Shown: positions 24,302 through 33,250 of the stretch, piece after piece
Layout: each line of letters begins with the position of its first letter
Numbering within the stretch: position 1 is the stretch's first letter
NCBI GenBank assembly: GCA_965220825.1
Contig: OZ244839.1
Coordinates: 2,418,001 to 2,482,000, forward strand
Source: G965220825 sp965220825
GTDB taxonomy: Bacteria; Pseudomonadota; Alphaproteobacteria; UBA828
Direction: 5' to 3'
DNA length: 64,000 bases
Made by a program: the position numbers and the translations under genes
Notes under the pieces: generated by a model
Told to the model about the DNA's origin: nothing
The model's database searches: none
Seen by the model: only the letters and a program-made list of their open reading frames with translations

Positions 24302-25329
24302 CAGGTCGCGGCCAGCGCGCAACGGCGGTGTACCAGGGGGCAGAGCCTTCCGCCCTCGGCGGAGTCCGTGCCTTCATCCGCAAGCGCGCCCCGCACCAGC
24401 GTCGCCAGCGTCTCGATAAAGGTGGGATGAACACCGACCGCAGGCGCCCGGCCGTAGAAGGGCACGCCGGCCGCCACCGCCCGCTCCCGGCAGGTCATGT
24501 CGAGTTCCACCAGCGTCTCCGAATGTTCCGAGACAAAGGCGATGGGCGCCACCACGAGCGGCAGGCCCTCTCTCCCCGCCCGGTCGATCTCCTCTTCCGT
24601 GGAAGGGCCGATCCAGGCGAGGGGGCCAACCCGGCTCTGATAGCAGAGCGCCCAGTCGAGATCCGGTCGCTCCAGGGCGCCGACAATGGCGCGCGCCGTC
24701 TCCTCCACCTGCCACTGATACGGGTCGCCGTCCGCAATCAGCTTTTCCGGCAGCCCATGGGCGGAGAGCAGAAGCCGCGGCCTGCCATGCCCCATCGCCT
24801 CATCCAGAAGCGGGCCGATGCACGCGGCCTGGGCCTCGATCAGACCGGACGCACGGGGATAGCAGCAGACGGCGCGAGAGGGCGCGACGATCCCTGCGGC
24901 GTGCGCCGCCTTCCGCCAGGCATCGAGGGAGGATGCCGTGGTCGCCGTTGAGAACTGCGGGTAGAGCGGCAAGAGAACCACCCGATCCGGTCGGAAGGCT
25001 GCAACCGAGCGAGCCGCTGCCGCGGTCGTCGGATTCCAGTAGCGCATGGCGATGGCGACCTCTACCTCGCCGAGATCGCCGAGCGCTTCTAGCAGGGCGG
25101 CAGCCTGGGCTTCCGTTTCCGGTAGGATCGGCGAACGCCCGCCGATCCGGCCGTAGATGTGGCGCGCTTCGGGCGCGCGGCGACGGGCAATGATCCGCGC
25201 GAGAAGCGGACGCAGAAGCGCCGGCACGCGAAGGATGGCTGGATCCGCGAACATGTTGCGCAAAAACGGCAACACGGCTTCCGGCGAATCCGGCCCGCCC
25301 AGATTGAAGAGGATCACGGCTACGCGCAT
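24301..25329 (-). CDS. hemH: Ferrochelatase
   Basis: Inserts Fe2+ into protoporphyrin IX to make protoheme. The 342-residue protein opens VAVILFNLGGPDSPEAV, with the active-site histidine in LLSAHGLPEKLI and the conserved acidic face in the late FVSEHSETLVELD. It overlaps the hemE 3' end by ten bases and hemJ by one, forming a tight hemE-hemH-hemJ unit. The C-terminus is somewhat extended (GTDSAEGGRLCPLVHRRCAL), with cysteines that are unlikely to form an Fe-S cluster. Confidence 0.96.
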   Translation of the reverse strand: MRVAVILFNLGGPDSPEAVLPFLRNMFADPAILRVPALLRPLLARIIARRRAPEARHIYGRIGGRSPILPETEAQAAALLEALGDLGEVEVAIAMRYWNPTTAAAARSVAAFRPDRVVLLPLYPQFSTATTASSLDAWRKAAHAAGIVAPSRAVCCYPRASGLIEAQAACIGPLLDEAMGHGRPRLLLSAHGLPEKLIADGDPYQWQVEETARAIVGALERPDLDWALCYQSRVGPLAWIGPSTEEEIDRAGREGLPLVVAPIAFVSEHSETLVELDMTCRERAVAAGVPFYGRAPAVGVHPTFIETLATLVRGALADEGTDSAEGGRLCPLVHRRCALAAT

Positions 25330-26372
25330 TGCATGGCCGGCGTAACGGCATGGACGTGAAGGAATTCCCGCAATGCCGCCACATTCTCAGGCGGCGTCTG
25401 CGGCAAGACTCCATGCCCGAGGTTGAAGACGAAGGGCTCGCCCGCGAAGGCTTTGAGAATGCGCGTGGCCTCCCGTTCCATGACGTCGCCGCCGACGACA
25501 AGCGCCGCCGGATCGAGATTGCCCTGGAGCACGGCCTTTCCGGCCAGGCGGTCGGCGGCCCAGGCAAGCGGCACGGTACTATCGAGAGAGACCGCATCGA
25601 CATCCGTCGCCTCGACGAAGAATTCGTACCCCGGTCCCGCGCCGCGGGGAAAGCCTATGACGGGAGTGCCCGGGTGGGCTGCCTTCACACCCGCCACGAT
25701 CCGGCGTGCGGGCTCCACGCACCAGCGCCGGAACCCGCTCTCCGAAAGTGTGCCGGCCCAACTGTCGAACAGTTGCACCGCGTCCGCGCCCGCCTCCAGC
25801 TGCGCGTTCAGATGATCGATCACCGCATCGCTCAACATGTCGATCAGCCGCCCGAACCCGGCCTCGTCCTGCAAGGCCCAATATCTGCTGCGGAAGAAGT
25901 CGCGGCTGGTGCCCCCCTCGATCATATAGGCCGCGAGCGTCCACGGTGCGCCGGCGAATCCGAGAACGGTCGTCTCCTTTGGCGCGAGGGATACGGCTTT
26001 CGCCATGGCGTCGTAGACCGGTGCGAGCCGTCGGCGCTGCCGCACCGCATCGAAGACCGGCAGCCTGTCGGTTTGCCCGAGCGGCTCGAGACGCGGCCCC
26101 TTGTTCTCATCGAATGAAACCGTCCGTCCAAGCGCGTCGGGCAGCACCAGGATATCCGAAAAGAGGATCAGTCCATCGAGGCCGAAGCGGCGCACCGGCT
26201 GGAGGCTGATCTCCGCGGCCTGTAGAGGGTCGTAGCAAAGATCGAAGAAGGATTGCGCACGCGCACGCACCGCCCGGTATTCCGGCAGATAGCGCCCCGC
26301 CTGGCGCATGAGCCAGAGCGGCGGCGGAGACCGTCTCGTACCGCGCAGAACCGCAAGCAGCGGCTTCTCCAT
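25320..26372 (-). CDS. hemE: Uroporphyrinogen decarboxylase
   Basis: Decarboxylates uroporphyrinogen III to coproporphyrinogen III. From ATG 26372 the protein has 350 residues and begins MEKPLLAVLRG, with PPLWLMRQAGRYLPEYR, the substrate aspartate in LILFSDILVLPDALG, GFAGAPWTLAAYMIEGG and NLGHGVLPQTPPENV. A TTG at 26393 in the same frame could add seven residues and has GGAGAG upstream, so the start is not certain. It is first in the hemEHJ operon and faces ppsR across the putative origin. Confidence 0.96.
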   Translation of the reverse strand: MEKPLLAVLRGTRRSPPPLWLMRQAGRYLPEYRAVRARAQSFFDLCYDPLQAAEISLQPVRRFGLDGLILFSDILVLPDALGRTVSFDENKGPRLEPLGQTDRLPVFDAVRQRRRLAPVYDAMAKAVSLAPKETTVLGFAGAPWTLAAYMIEGGTSRDFFRSRYWALQDEAGFGRLIDMLSDAVIDHLNAQLEAGADAVQLFDSWAGTLSESGFRRWCVEPARRIVAGVKAAHPGTPVIGFPRGAGPGYEFFVEATDVDAVSLDSTVPLAWAADRLAGKAVLQGNLDPAALVVGGDVMEREATRILKAFAGEPFVFNLGHGVLPQTPPENVAALREFLHVHAVTPAMQCA

Positions 26373-26752
26373 TGTGTTTCTCGTCACCGACAATCCCCGG
26401 TTCTCTCCGGCCTGTTGGAGTATGATTCTCTAAGGAGGTAGTTGTAGATGAAACGTGAAAAGCGAGGGTGGAGCCGTTTGGCGGCATAATACTCCCAGGC
26501 AGGGAAGCGGGCACGGTGTGCGGTACGGGTTGTGGATGAGACGCATTGAAAGGCGGGAGGCCGTTGTCGGTTCGGGCTGTGGGAAACCGGATTCCCGGGG
26601 ATAAGTCGGGCCGAGGCCGGGCATTCCGGCGTTATCCCCGTGTTTCCCATGGTGCGGTGTTCATGGTCTGGTAGTTTGTTGAAAAGCTGCGGGCTGCGGG
26701 TGGCCCGGACACCGCGTCCACAGCGTGCTTCCACGGAGCGCCGGCCGGAACG
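26373..26752. other. oriC: Candidate chromosome replication origin (oriC) between hemE and ppsR
   Basis: A 380-base non-coding gap between divergent genes. Seen directly: TGTGGATGA at 26531-26539 (complement TCATCCACA, one base from the DnaA-box consensus); TGTGGGAAA at 26578-26586 (complement TTTCCCACA); a perfect inverted pair CGGGGATAA 26596-26604 and TTATCCCCG 26632-26640; GATTC sites at 26424 and 26590; and an AT-richer stretch at 26416-26462 that could unwind. From established knowledge, the Caulobacter origin lies beside hemE, and origin-linked parB is 26 kb away. The position is inference; both gene promoters must also lie here. Confidence 0.6.
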
Positions 26753-27568
26753 ATGCAGAGTTTCCATCTTCATCTGGTATCGGACGCCACGGGGGAGACC
26801 TGTATCACGGTGGCGCGCGCCGCCGTTGCCCAGTTCCGCGATGTGGAGCCGGTGGAGCACCTCTGGTCCCTGGTGCGCGCAGAGAGCCAATTGAAACGCA
26901 TCCTCGCGAATGTGGAGCAGAACCCCGGGATCGTCATGTATACCCTGGTGGATGCGGCGTTGCGCGCATCGCTGCACGAGGGCTGCCGCCGCCTGGATAC
27001 GCCCTGCGTTCCGCTTCTCGATGCCGTGATCTCGGCCCTGGGCGGCTTTCTGGGTGAGGAGGCCGGTAATCAGCCGGGCCGTCAGCACGCCATGGACGAG
27101 GCCTATTCGCAGCGCATCGAAGCCATGAACTACACGCTTGGCCATGATGACGGACAGTCGCCGGAGACGCTCCATCTCGCCGATATCGTGCTTGTCGGCA
27201 TCTCGCGCACGTCCAAGACACCGACCTGCTTCTACCTCGCGAACCGGGGGCTGCGTGCCGCGAACGTGCCCTTGGTCCCCGGCTGCCCGTTACCGCCCGA
27301 TGTTCTGGCGCTCAAGCGCCCGTTGGTGGTCGGTCTCATTTGCCGGCCGGAGCGGCTTCTCGCGCTGCGTCGAAGCCGCATGCGCATGATCGGCGAAACG
27401 CGGGAAACGGGCTATGTGGATCCGGAGCGGATACAGGAGGAAGTGGACGAGGCTCGCCGGATGTTCACCAAAGCGGGCTGGCCCGTTATCGACGTGACAC
27501 GGCGCTCCATCGAGGAAACGGCGGCGGCGATCCTCCAACTTCGCGGCGACGACGGTTTCAGCGTCTGA
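26753..27568 (+). CDS. ppsR: Pyruvate, phosphate dikinase / PEP synthase regulatory protein (DUF299)
   Basis: Bifunctional ADP-dependent kinase and phosphorylase that switches PPDK or PEP synthase off and on by threonine phosphorylation. The 271-residue protein has FHLHLVSDATGET at the start and the P-loop-like GISRTSKTPTCFYLANRG around 149-166, followed by a conserved PLVPGCPLPP segment. Which partner (PPDK or PpsA) cannot be told here. ATG 26753 is followed by a normal family N-terminus. It is the first plus-strand gene to the right of the putative origin. Confidence 0.93.
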   Translation: MQSFHLHLVSDATGETCITVARAAVAQFRDVEPVEHLWSLVRAESQLKRILANVEQNPGIVMYTLVDAALRASLHEGCRRLDTPCVPLLDAVISALGGFLGEEAGNQPGRQHAMDEAYSQRIEAMNYTLGHDDGQSPETLHLADIVLVGISRTSKTPTCFYLANRGLRAANVPLVPGCPLPPDVLALKRPLVVGLICRPERLLALRRSRMRMIGETRETGYVDPERIQEEVDEARRMFTKAGWPVIDVTRRSIEETAAAILQLRGDDGFSV

Positions 27569-27586
27569 ACGGGCCGGGAGGATTTC

Positions 27587-28228
27587 GTGGAAGCGCCGGC
27601 ACGGAACGCCCAATCCGAATCGAGCGGGGAAGGCCCGTCGCTCGTCCTTGCGTCCGCGAGCGATTCCCGGGCGGCGCTGCTCCGGGGTGCCGGCGTCTCG
27701 TTCGAAGTGCGAATCTCGCGGGTGGATGAAAGCGCGGTCAAGCAGTCCCTGCGGAGCACGGATACCACGGGCGTCGAGACCGCGCGCACGCTCGCCGTCC
27801 TCAAGGCGCGCCGGGTGAGCATGAACCATCCCGGCGCCTATGTGATCGGCGCGGACCAGCTCCTCATGTGCGACGGCGAGCGGTTCGACAAACCGGCGGA
27901 TCAGGCGGAGGCGCGCCGGCAGTTGCTTGCTCTGCGCGGGCGCAGTCACGAACTGGTGACGGCCGTCGCCGTGGTGCGGGACGATGCGGTGCTGTGGACC
28001 GACACGGCGCGGCCCAGGCTTGCCATGCGGCCCTTCTCGGATGCATTTCTGGAGTCCTATCTCGCGCGGGCGGGCAATGCGATCCCGCACTGCCCGGGGG
28101 CTTACAAGGTGGAGGGGCTCGGCGTGCAGCTCTTCGACGAGATCACCGGCGACTGGTCCGCGATCCTCGGTCTGCCGCTCGTGCCGCTGCTGGCTTTTCT
28201 GCGCGAACACCGGATGTTGGCGACGTGA
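27587..28228 (+). CDS. maf: Maf-family nucleotide pyrophosphatase
   Basis: House-cleaning enzyme that hydrolyses dTTP/UTP or modified nucleotides. The 213-residue protein shows LVLASASDSRAALLRGAGV (residues about 16-34), DESAVKQSL, the catalytic-region GADQLLMCDGERFDKP and a late GAYKVEGLGVQLF. The GTG start at 27587 follows GGGAGGA at good spacing. Its stop overlaps the aroE start. The sequence does not separate YhdE-like from YceF-like specificity. Confidence 0.92.
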   Translation: MEAPARNAQSESSGEGPSLVLASASDSRAALLRGAGVSFEVRISRVDESAVKQSLRSTDTTGVETARTLAVLKARRVSMNHPGAYVIGADQLLMCDGERFDKPADQAEARRQLLALRGRSHELVTAVAVVRDDAVLWTDTARPRLAMRPFSDAFLESYLARAGNAIPHCPGAYKVEGLGVQLFDEITGDWSAILGLPLVPLLAFLREHRMLAT

Positions 28229-29064
28229 TTCTCTCGGGTGCAGCAAGGCTTGCCGGCGTGATGGGGTGGCCGGTGCGTCATTCTCGCTCGCCGCGCATTC
28301 ACGGCTACTGGCTGGAGAAGGAGGGGATAGACGGCGCCTATATCCCGCTTGCCGTTCGTCCCGAAGCCCTCGGGCAGGCACTCGCCGCGCTGCCGGCGCT
28401 GGGCTTCCGAGGATGCAACCTCACCCTGCCCCACAAGGAGGCGGCGCTCGTCCATCTCGACTCCCTCTCCGTCGACGCCCGGCGCATCGGCGCCGTGAAT
28501 ATTGTGACCGTCGGCGAGGACGGGACCCTCCACGGCCACAACACGGACGGCGAGGGCTTTCTCGCCCATCTCCGCGACGCGGCACCGGATTGGGCGCCAG
28601 AGGCGCCGGTCATGGTGCTGGGCGCGGGCGGCGCCGCGCGGGCGGCGGTCTCGGCGCTCGTCGGCGCGGGCGTCGCCAGGCTCACCCTTGCGAACCGGAA
28701 CGCGGCGCGGGCGGAGACGCTGGCGGCGGCGTTCGGCGATACCGTCCGCACCGTTCCGTGGGAGGATCGGGAAGAGGCACTGGAGGGCTGCGGCCTTCTG
28801 GTCAATGCGACGAGCCTCGGCATGACGGGTTCGCCGCCGCTCGCCCTCGCCCTTGCCGCGCTGCCCGCGCATGCGGTGGTGTACGACCTGGTCTATGCGC
28901 CGCTGGAGACCGCCCTTCTGTGCACCGCCCGCGCCCGCGGCAACAAGGCGGTGGACGGGCTCGGGATGTTGCTGCACCAGGCGCGCCCGGGCTTCATGTC
29001 GTGGTTCGGTGCGTCGCCCCGAATCACCTCGGCGCTCCGCGCCTTCGTCGCCGAGGGACTCTGA
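28225..29064 (+). CDS. aroE: Shikimate dehydrogenase
   Basis: Reduces 3-dehydroshikimate to shikimate with NADPH in aromatic amino acid synthesis. The 279-residue protein has the substrate site GWPVRHSRSPRIHGYWL, the catalytic lysine in NLTLPHKEAAL, an NADP loop VLGAGGAARAAV with LANRN after it, and NATSLGM. The GTG at 28225 overlaps the maf stop (GTGA) and gives the standard N-terminus LAGVMGWPV; ATG 28261 would remove conserved residues. Confidence 0.96.
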   Translation: MILSGAARLAGVMGWPVRHSRSPRIHGYWLEKEGIDGAYIPLAVRPEALGQALAALPALGFRGCNLTLPHKEAALVHLDSLSVDARRIGAVNIVTVGEDGTLHGHNTDGEGFLAHLRDAAPDWAPEAPVMVLGAGGAARAAVSALVGAGVARLTLANRNAARAETLAAAFGDTVRTVPWEDREEALEGCGLLVNATSLGMTGSPPLALALAALPAHAVVYDLVYAPLETALLCTARARGNKAVDGLGMLLHQARPGFMSWFGASPRITSALRAFVAEGL

Positions 29065-29070
29065 ACGGCC

Positions 29071-29718
29071 GTGGTCGTGCTCGGCCTCACCGGCTCCGTC
29101 GGCATGGGAAAGACCACGGCGGCCCAGGCATTCCGGTCTGTCGGTGCCGCCGTCTTCGATGCGGACCGCGCGGTTCACCGCCTGCTCGCCCCGGGCGGTG
29201 CGGCGGTAGACCCGGTGCTTGCCGCCTTTCCGGAGGCTGCGACCGGCGCCGGCCGCGCCCGTGCCGTGGACCGCCGGGTCCTGGGCAAGCTGGTGTTCGA
29301 CGACCGGGCCGCGCTTGGACGCCTGGAGGCGATCCTCCATCCGCTGGTTCGGGCGGACGAGCGTCGCGCCCTTGCGCGGTTCCGCCGCTTGCGCCGGCGC
29401 CTCGCGGTGCTGGACATCCCCCTTCTGTTCGAAACCGGTGGGGACGCGCGCTGCGACGCGACGGCCGTGGTGGTTGCGCCTCGTTTCGTGCAACGGGGGC
29501 GGGTGCTGCGCCGCGGCGGGATGACGGAGGAGCGCCTCGCTGCGGTCCTCGCACGCCAGATGCCCGACGGCGAAAAGCGCCGTCGCGCCGATTTCGTGAT
29601 ATCGACCGGTCTCGACAGGCGATCGGCGCGGCGCGCGGCGCTCCGTATCGCGGCGGGGCTCACGGCCCGTCGCGGCGCTTCGGCGCACGCCGCCATGGAA
29701 GGGAGCAGTCATGCGTGA
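29071..29718 (+). CDS. coaE: Dephospho-CoA kinase
   Basis: Last step of coenzyme A synthesis, phosphorylating the 3'-hydroxyl of dephospho-CoA. The 215-residue protein has P-loop GLTGSVGMGKTT at residues about 5-16, DADRAVHRL, LEAILHPLVR and the lid region with RRGGMTEERLAAVLARQMP. GTG 29071 is the start. It overlaps dnaQ by eight bases, the usual coaE-dnaQ coupling. Confidence 0.95.
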   Translation: MVVLGLTGSVGMGKTTAAQAFRSVGAAVFDADRAVHRLLAPGGAAVDPVLAAFPEAATGAGRARAVDRRVLGKLVFDDRAALGRLEAILHPLVRADERRALARFRRLRRRLAVLDIPLLFETGGDARCDATAVVVAPRFVQRGRVLRRGGMTEERLAAVLARQMPDGEKRRRADFVISTGLDRRSARRAALRIAAGLTARRGASAHAAMEGSSHA

Positions 29719-30382
29719 AGTGGTGCTGGATACGGAGACGACGGGCCTCGAGCCCGCGGAGGGCCACCGGATCGTGGAGATCGGCTGTGTCGAGCTGGTC
29801 AACCGCATGCCGTCGGGCCGGAGCTTCCAGCGCTATCTCGACCCCGAGCGCGACGTGCCGGAGGAGGCTGCGCGCATCCACGGCCTGACCCGGGCGATCC
29901 TCGCCGAGCACCGCAGGTTCGAGGAGGAGGCGGATGCGTTTCTCGACTTTATCGGAGATGCGGCCCTCGTGATCCACAATGCGGCCTTCGACCTGGGCTT
30001 CCTCAACGCGGAGCTGGAACGTGCAGGCAGGAACACGATCCCGCTTGCACGCGCCACCGACACGGTGTCGCTCGCGCGCCGCAAATTTCCCGGTGCGCCG
30101 GCCAGCCTGGACGCTCTCTGCAAGCGGTTCCGCATCGACGCGTCCGCGCGCACCAAGCATGGCGCGCTGCTGGATGCCGAACTGCTGACCGAGGTCTATC
30201 TGGAGTTGATCGGCGGCCGCCAATCGGCCCTCGATCTTGCGCGGGCGGAGGCGGCGTCCGCTGCGCCCGAGGCCGCGCAACGGCCCGTGCGCGCCAAGCG
30301 CCCCCATGCGCCGACGCCCGAGGAGGCCGCGGCGCACGCCGCCTTTATCGACACCCTGGAAGCGCCGATCTGGCGGCGATAG
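29711..30382 (+). CDS. dnaQ: DNA polymerase III epsilon subunit (proofreading exonuclease)
   Basis: 3'-5' exonuclease that proofreads replication. The 223-residue protein carries the DEDDh motifs: Exo I in LDTETTGLEP, Exo II in NAAFDLGFLN and Exo III with the histidine in TKHGALLDAELL. The C-terminal tail is alanine- and arginine-rich, then ends with a conserved-looking helix (AAHAAFIDTLEAPIW); in other DnaQ proteins the tail binds the alpha subunit. It is convergent with secB. Confidence 0.95.
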   Translation: MREVVLDTETTGLEPAEGHRIVEIGCVELVNRMPSGRSFQRYLDPERDVPEEAARIHGLTRAILAEHRRFEEEADAFLDFIGDAALVIHNAAFDLGFLNAELERAGRNTIPLARATDTVSLARRKFPGAPASLDALCKRFRIDASARTKHGALLDAELLTEVYLELIGGRQSALDLARAEAASAAPEAAQRPVRAKRPHAPTPEEAAAHAAFIDTLEAPIWRR

Positions 30383-30391
30383 GCCTCCCGG

Positions 30392-30940
30392 CTATGCGCT
30401 GCCGGCGGGTTCGCCGCCGCCGTCGGAATTGCCCCCCGCCGCTTCCGCGCCGTCGCCGCCGGCCGGTGCCGGCCGGGAACGGTAGAGGGTGAGGAAGTCG
30501 ATGGGGTTGAGCATCAGCGGCGGAAAGCCGCCGTCGCGCACCGTATCCGCCATTACGCGACGTGCGAAGGGGAAGAGCTGGCGCGGACATTCCACCATCA
30601 GGAGCGGCTCCAGCGCGCCCTGCGGCACGCCCGAGATGAAAAACAGGCCGCAATAGGTGATGTCCACAAGGAAGACCGGCGTCTCGTTCCGCCGCGCATC
30701 CGCCGTGATCCGGAGTGAGGACTCATAGAGCTCCTTGCCGACGGCCCGGGCTTCCACCTGCACATTGACCTTGATGTCCGGCGACGCCTCGTTCTGGTCC
30801 AGACTCGCCGGCGCCGCCGGGTTTTCGAAGGAGAGGTCCCTTACATATTGCGAGCGGACGGCGAGCTGCGGCTTCGGCTCTGCCGCGCCGCCCGCCTCGC
30901 CCTGGCCGGGCGCCGGCGCTCCCGAATCGGGGTCTGCCAT
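30392..30940 (-). CDS. secB: Protein-export chaperone SecB
   Basis: Tetrameric cytoplasmic chaperone that holds precursors unfolded and delivers them to SecA. The 182-residue protein has QYVRDLSFENPAAPASL near residue 31, NVQVEARAVGKELYESSLRITADA in the core strands, YCGLFFISG and a late LNPIDFLTLYRSR. Both ends are extended with low-complexity residues (Gly/Ala-rich). ATG 30940 is used; the same frame continues upstream only with arginine-rich artefact. Convergent with dnaQ. Confidence 0.96.
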   Translation of the reverse strand: MADPDSGAPAPGQGEAGGAAEPKPQLAVRSQYVRDLSFENPAAPASLDQNEASPDIKVNVQVEARAVGKELYESSLRITADARRNETPVFLVDITYCGLFFISGVPQGALEPLLMVECPRQLFPFARRVMADTVRDGGFPPLMLNPIDFLTLYRSRPAPAGGDGAEAAGGNSDGGGEPAGSA

Positions 30941-31036
30941 GGTTTTCTCCTCCGACGGACGATCCGATCCGGATGCCGCCGCTCTACCATGCCGCGGCGC
31001 ATGCCGCAAACGCCTCCGGGGGGCGTGTGCTGACGT

Positions 31037-31477
31037 TCAGCGGTCCGAGGCCGGGGTGCGCGGCTCGTCGTCCTCATTGAGCACGCGGTACTCGCCGTCG
31101 ATCACCGTGGCGTCCTGCGGCCCCGCCCTTCGGGCCGCCGCCCGCCGCGCGAGCCGGCGCAGCAGGCTCCTGCGCACGGGCGGCAGCATGAGCATCAGCC
31201 CGAGCGCGTCGGTGAAGTAGCCGGGCACGAGCAGCAGAAGCGCGCCGGCGGCGAGCGCGGCGCCATCGGCGAGCTCGTCCACGGGGGATTCGTTCCGGGC
31301 AAGCCGCGCGCGTGCGCGCGCCAGGGTCCGGAAGCCCTGCCGGCGCAGCAGAGCCGCGCCCACGAAGGCGGTTCCCATGATCGCGCCCACCGTGGGCCAT
31401 GTGCCGATCGCCCCGCCCACCTCGAGAAAGATCGCGATCTCGCCGGCAAGGATCGCCACAAACAGAAGAAGGGGCAT
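31037..31477 (-). CDS. fxsA: FxsA-family membrane protein
   Basis: Small inner-membrane protein of 146 residues, named for suppression of F-exclusion of phage T7 in E. coli; its general role is unclear. Three hydrophobic segments cover about residues 3-20, 24-44 and 70-100 (EIAIFLEVGGAIGTWPTVGAI, LLLVPGYFTDALGLMLMLPPVR). The C-terminal tail is charged, with ATVIDGEYRVL, which recurs in this family. It lies upstream of secB on the same strand and divergent from the Tim44-like gene, the usual alphaproteobacterial order. Confidence 0.88.
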   Translation of the reverse strand: MPLLLFVAILAGEIAIFLEVGGAIGTWPTVGAIMGTAFVGAALLRRQGFRTLARARARLARNESPVDELADGAALAAGALLLLVPGYFTDALGLMLMLPPVRRSLLRRLARRAAARRAGPQDATVIDGEYRVLNEDDEPRTPASDR

Positions 31478-31661
31478 GGCGGGGCTCTGTAGCGCTTGCG
31501 CTTGGGCGGGGCTCTACCTATCCTGCGCCTTGTCGGTAAAGCGATCCGGCTCCGCCGCGACGGTCTTTCCCGTCGGCGGCTGCGGTCGGAGGCTCCGCCA
31601 AGGCCGGGGTCCGGCAACCATTGTGCGACGGAACGGTGCGCGCCCACAAGGTTCGGGACCA

Positions 31662-32393
31662 ATGTTCGAATTCTATGACATCATCTTTTTCGCGCTTATC
31701 GCGATCTTCATCATCCTTCGCCTGCGCGGCGTGCTGGGGCGCCGAACGGGGCATGAGCGCCAGCACCGCCATGCCGACCCCTTCGCGCGGGCGGGCAAGG
31801 CGCGCGGGGAGGAAAACCAGGGCGAGGTGATTCACCTGCCCGAGCGGAACATGCCCGACGCCGAACCGGCGGAGGACCAGCCGCCACCCCGCCGGGCCTT
31901 TGCCGAGGGGCAAGCCGAGGGCGCGGACGACGGCCCATCGGGGCTGAAGGCCACGCTCGACGAGATTCACGGGCGCGACCAGACCTTCCTGCCGCGGCGC
32001 TTTCTCGAAGGCGCCCAGGGTGCGTTCGAGCTGGTGGTCGAAGCCTATGCCAAAGGGGATACGCCGACGCTCAGGCCGTTGCTGGGCGACGACGTCTATG
32101 ACGAGTTCGCCGCTGCGATCCGCGACAGGATGGCCGAGGGGCACACACACGAGACCACGATCGTGGCCATCGACAAGGCGGAGATCGTCGCGGCCGAGAT
32201 ACGCGGCAATGTGGCGCGGGTCACCGTGACGTTCGTGAGCCAGCAGATCAACCTGGTGCGCGACAAGGACGGAAACGAAGTCGGCGGCAACCGGGGCCGG
32301 ACGGAGCGCATCACCGATATCTGGACCTTCGCCCGCAATACGCGCTCCACGGACCCCAACTGGACGTTGGTGGAGACCGCCGTTCCCAACTGA
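31662..32393 (+). CDS. Tim44-domain protein (TimA-like)
   Basis: A 243-residue membrane-anchored protein with one N-terminal helix (YDIIFFALIAIFIILRL), a charged linker about 28-95 and a C-terminal Tim44 domain (FLEGAQGAFELVVEAYAKGDTPTLRPLL, with ITDIWTFARN near the end). Mitochondrial Tim44 anchors Hsp70 to the import channel; the bacterial protein's role is less clear, though a peripheral envelope role is likely. ATG 31662 starts exactly at the helix. It is divergent from fxsA-secB. In relatives mltA follows; here a lactate operon does. Confidence 0.9.
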   Translation: MFEFYDIIFFALIAIFIILRLRGVLGRRTGHERQHRHADPFARAGKARGEENQGEVIHLPERNMPDAEPAEDQPPPRRAFAEGQAEGADDGPSGLKATLDEIHGRDQTFLPRRFLEGAQGAFELVVEAYAKGDTPTLRPLLGDDVYDEFAAAIRDRMAEGHTHETTIVAIDKAEIVAAEIRGNVARVTVTFVSQQINLVRDKDGNEVGGNRGRTERITDIWTFARNTRSTDPNWTLVETAVPN

Positions 32394-32473
32394 GGCGGGC
32401 GCGGCAAGACGGTTCCGTTCGCCGTGGAATCGCTCTAGTCTCTTGATTCCCTTCCGTGCCTACGGGTTTTGCC

Positions 32474-33247
32474 ATGGCCGCGAAGCGCCGCCGGGTCGGC
32501 CTGTTCGTGACATGTCTGGTCGATCTCTTCCGCCCGACGGTGGGTTTCGCGGCGGTGGCTCTGCTCGAGCGCGCCGGCTGCGAGGTCGCCGTGCCGGCGG
32601 CCCAGACCTGCTGCGGACAGCCCGCCTACAATTCCGGCAGCCGGGCGGACGCAAAGGCCGTGGCCCGCGGGGTGATCACGGCGTTCGAGCCCTACGAGGC
32701 GGTGGTGGCACCGTCCGGTTCCTGCGCGGGCATGATCCGGCATCACTATCCTGCGCTCTTCGCGGACGAGCCGGAATGGGCCGGGCGCGCCGAGCGTCTG
32801 GCGGCGCGCACCTTCGAGCTGATCTCCTACCTGGTGGACGAATGCGGCGTCTCGACCGCGGGCGCGCGCCATGAGGGCCAAGTGACCTATCACGATTCCT
32901 GCTCGAGCCTGCGCGAGATGGGCGTCCGCGCGCAGCCCCGAAAGCTTCTGGAGACGGTCGAGGGGCTGACGCTGAAAGAACTCGCGACGCCCGAGGTCTG
33001 CTGCGGTTTCGGCGGGACCTTTTGTGTGAAGTACCCCGACATTTCGGCGCGGATGGTCGCGGACAAGACGGCCGACATCGCCGCCACCGGGGCCGGAACC
33101 GTTCTCGCCGGCGATCTCGGATGCCTGCTCAACATTGCCGGCAGGCTCTCTCGCGAGGGGCGTGCGGTGCGGGCGCGCCATGTCGCCGAGGTGCTCGCGG
33201 ACATGAGCGACCGGCCCGCCATCGGCGAGCCCGCGCGCGGACGCTGA
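32474..33247 (+). CDS. lutA: Lactate utilisation protein A
   Basis: Subunit of the iron-sulfur LutABC complex that oxidises L-lactate to pyruvate. The 257-residue protein has two cysteine-rich CCG domains: AQTCCGQPAYNSG near 45 and PEVCCGFGGTFCVKYPDIS near 176, plus THDSCSS-like YHDSCSSLRE. Start ATG 32474 gives the usual VGLFVTCLVD opening; GTG 32456 could add six residues. lutB follows after three bases. Confidence 0.94.
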   Translation: MAAKRRRVGLFVTCLVDLFRPTVGFAAVALLERAGCEVAVPAAQTCCGQPAYNSGSRADAKAVARGVITAFEPYEAVVAPSGSCAGMIRHHYPALFADEPEWAGRAERLAARTFELISYLVDECGVSTAGARHEGQVTYHDSCSSLREMGVRAQPRKLLETVEGLTLKELATPEVCCGFGGTFCVKYPDISARMVADKTADIAATGAGTVLAGDLGCLLNIAGRLSREGRAVRARHVAEVLADMSDRPAIGEPARGR

Positions 33248-33250
33248 GCG

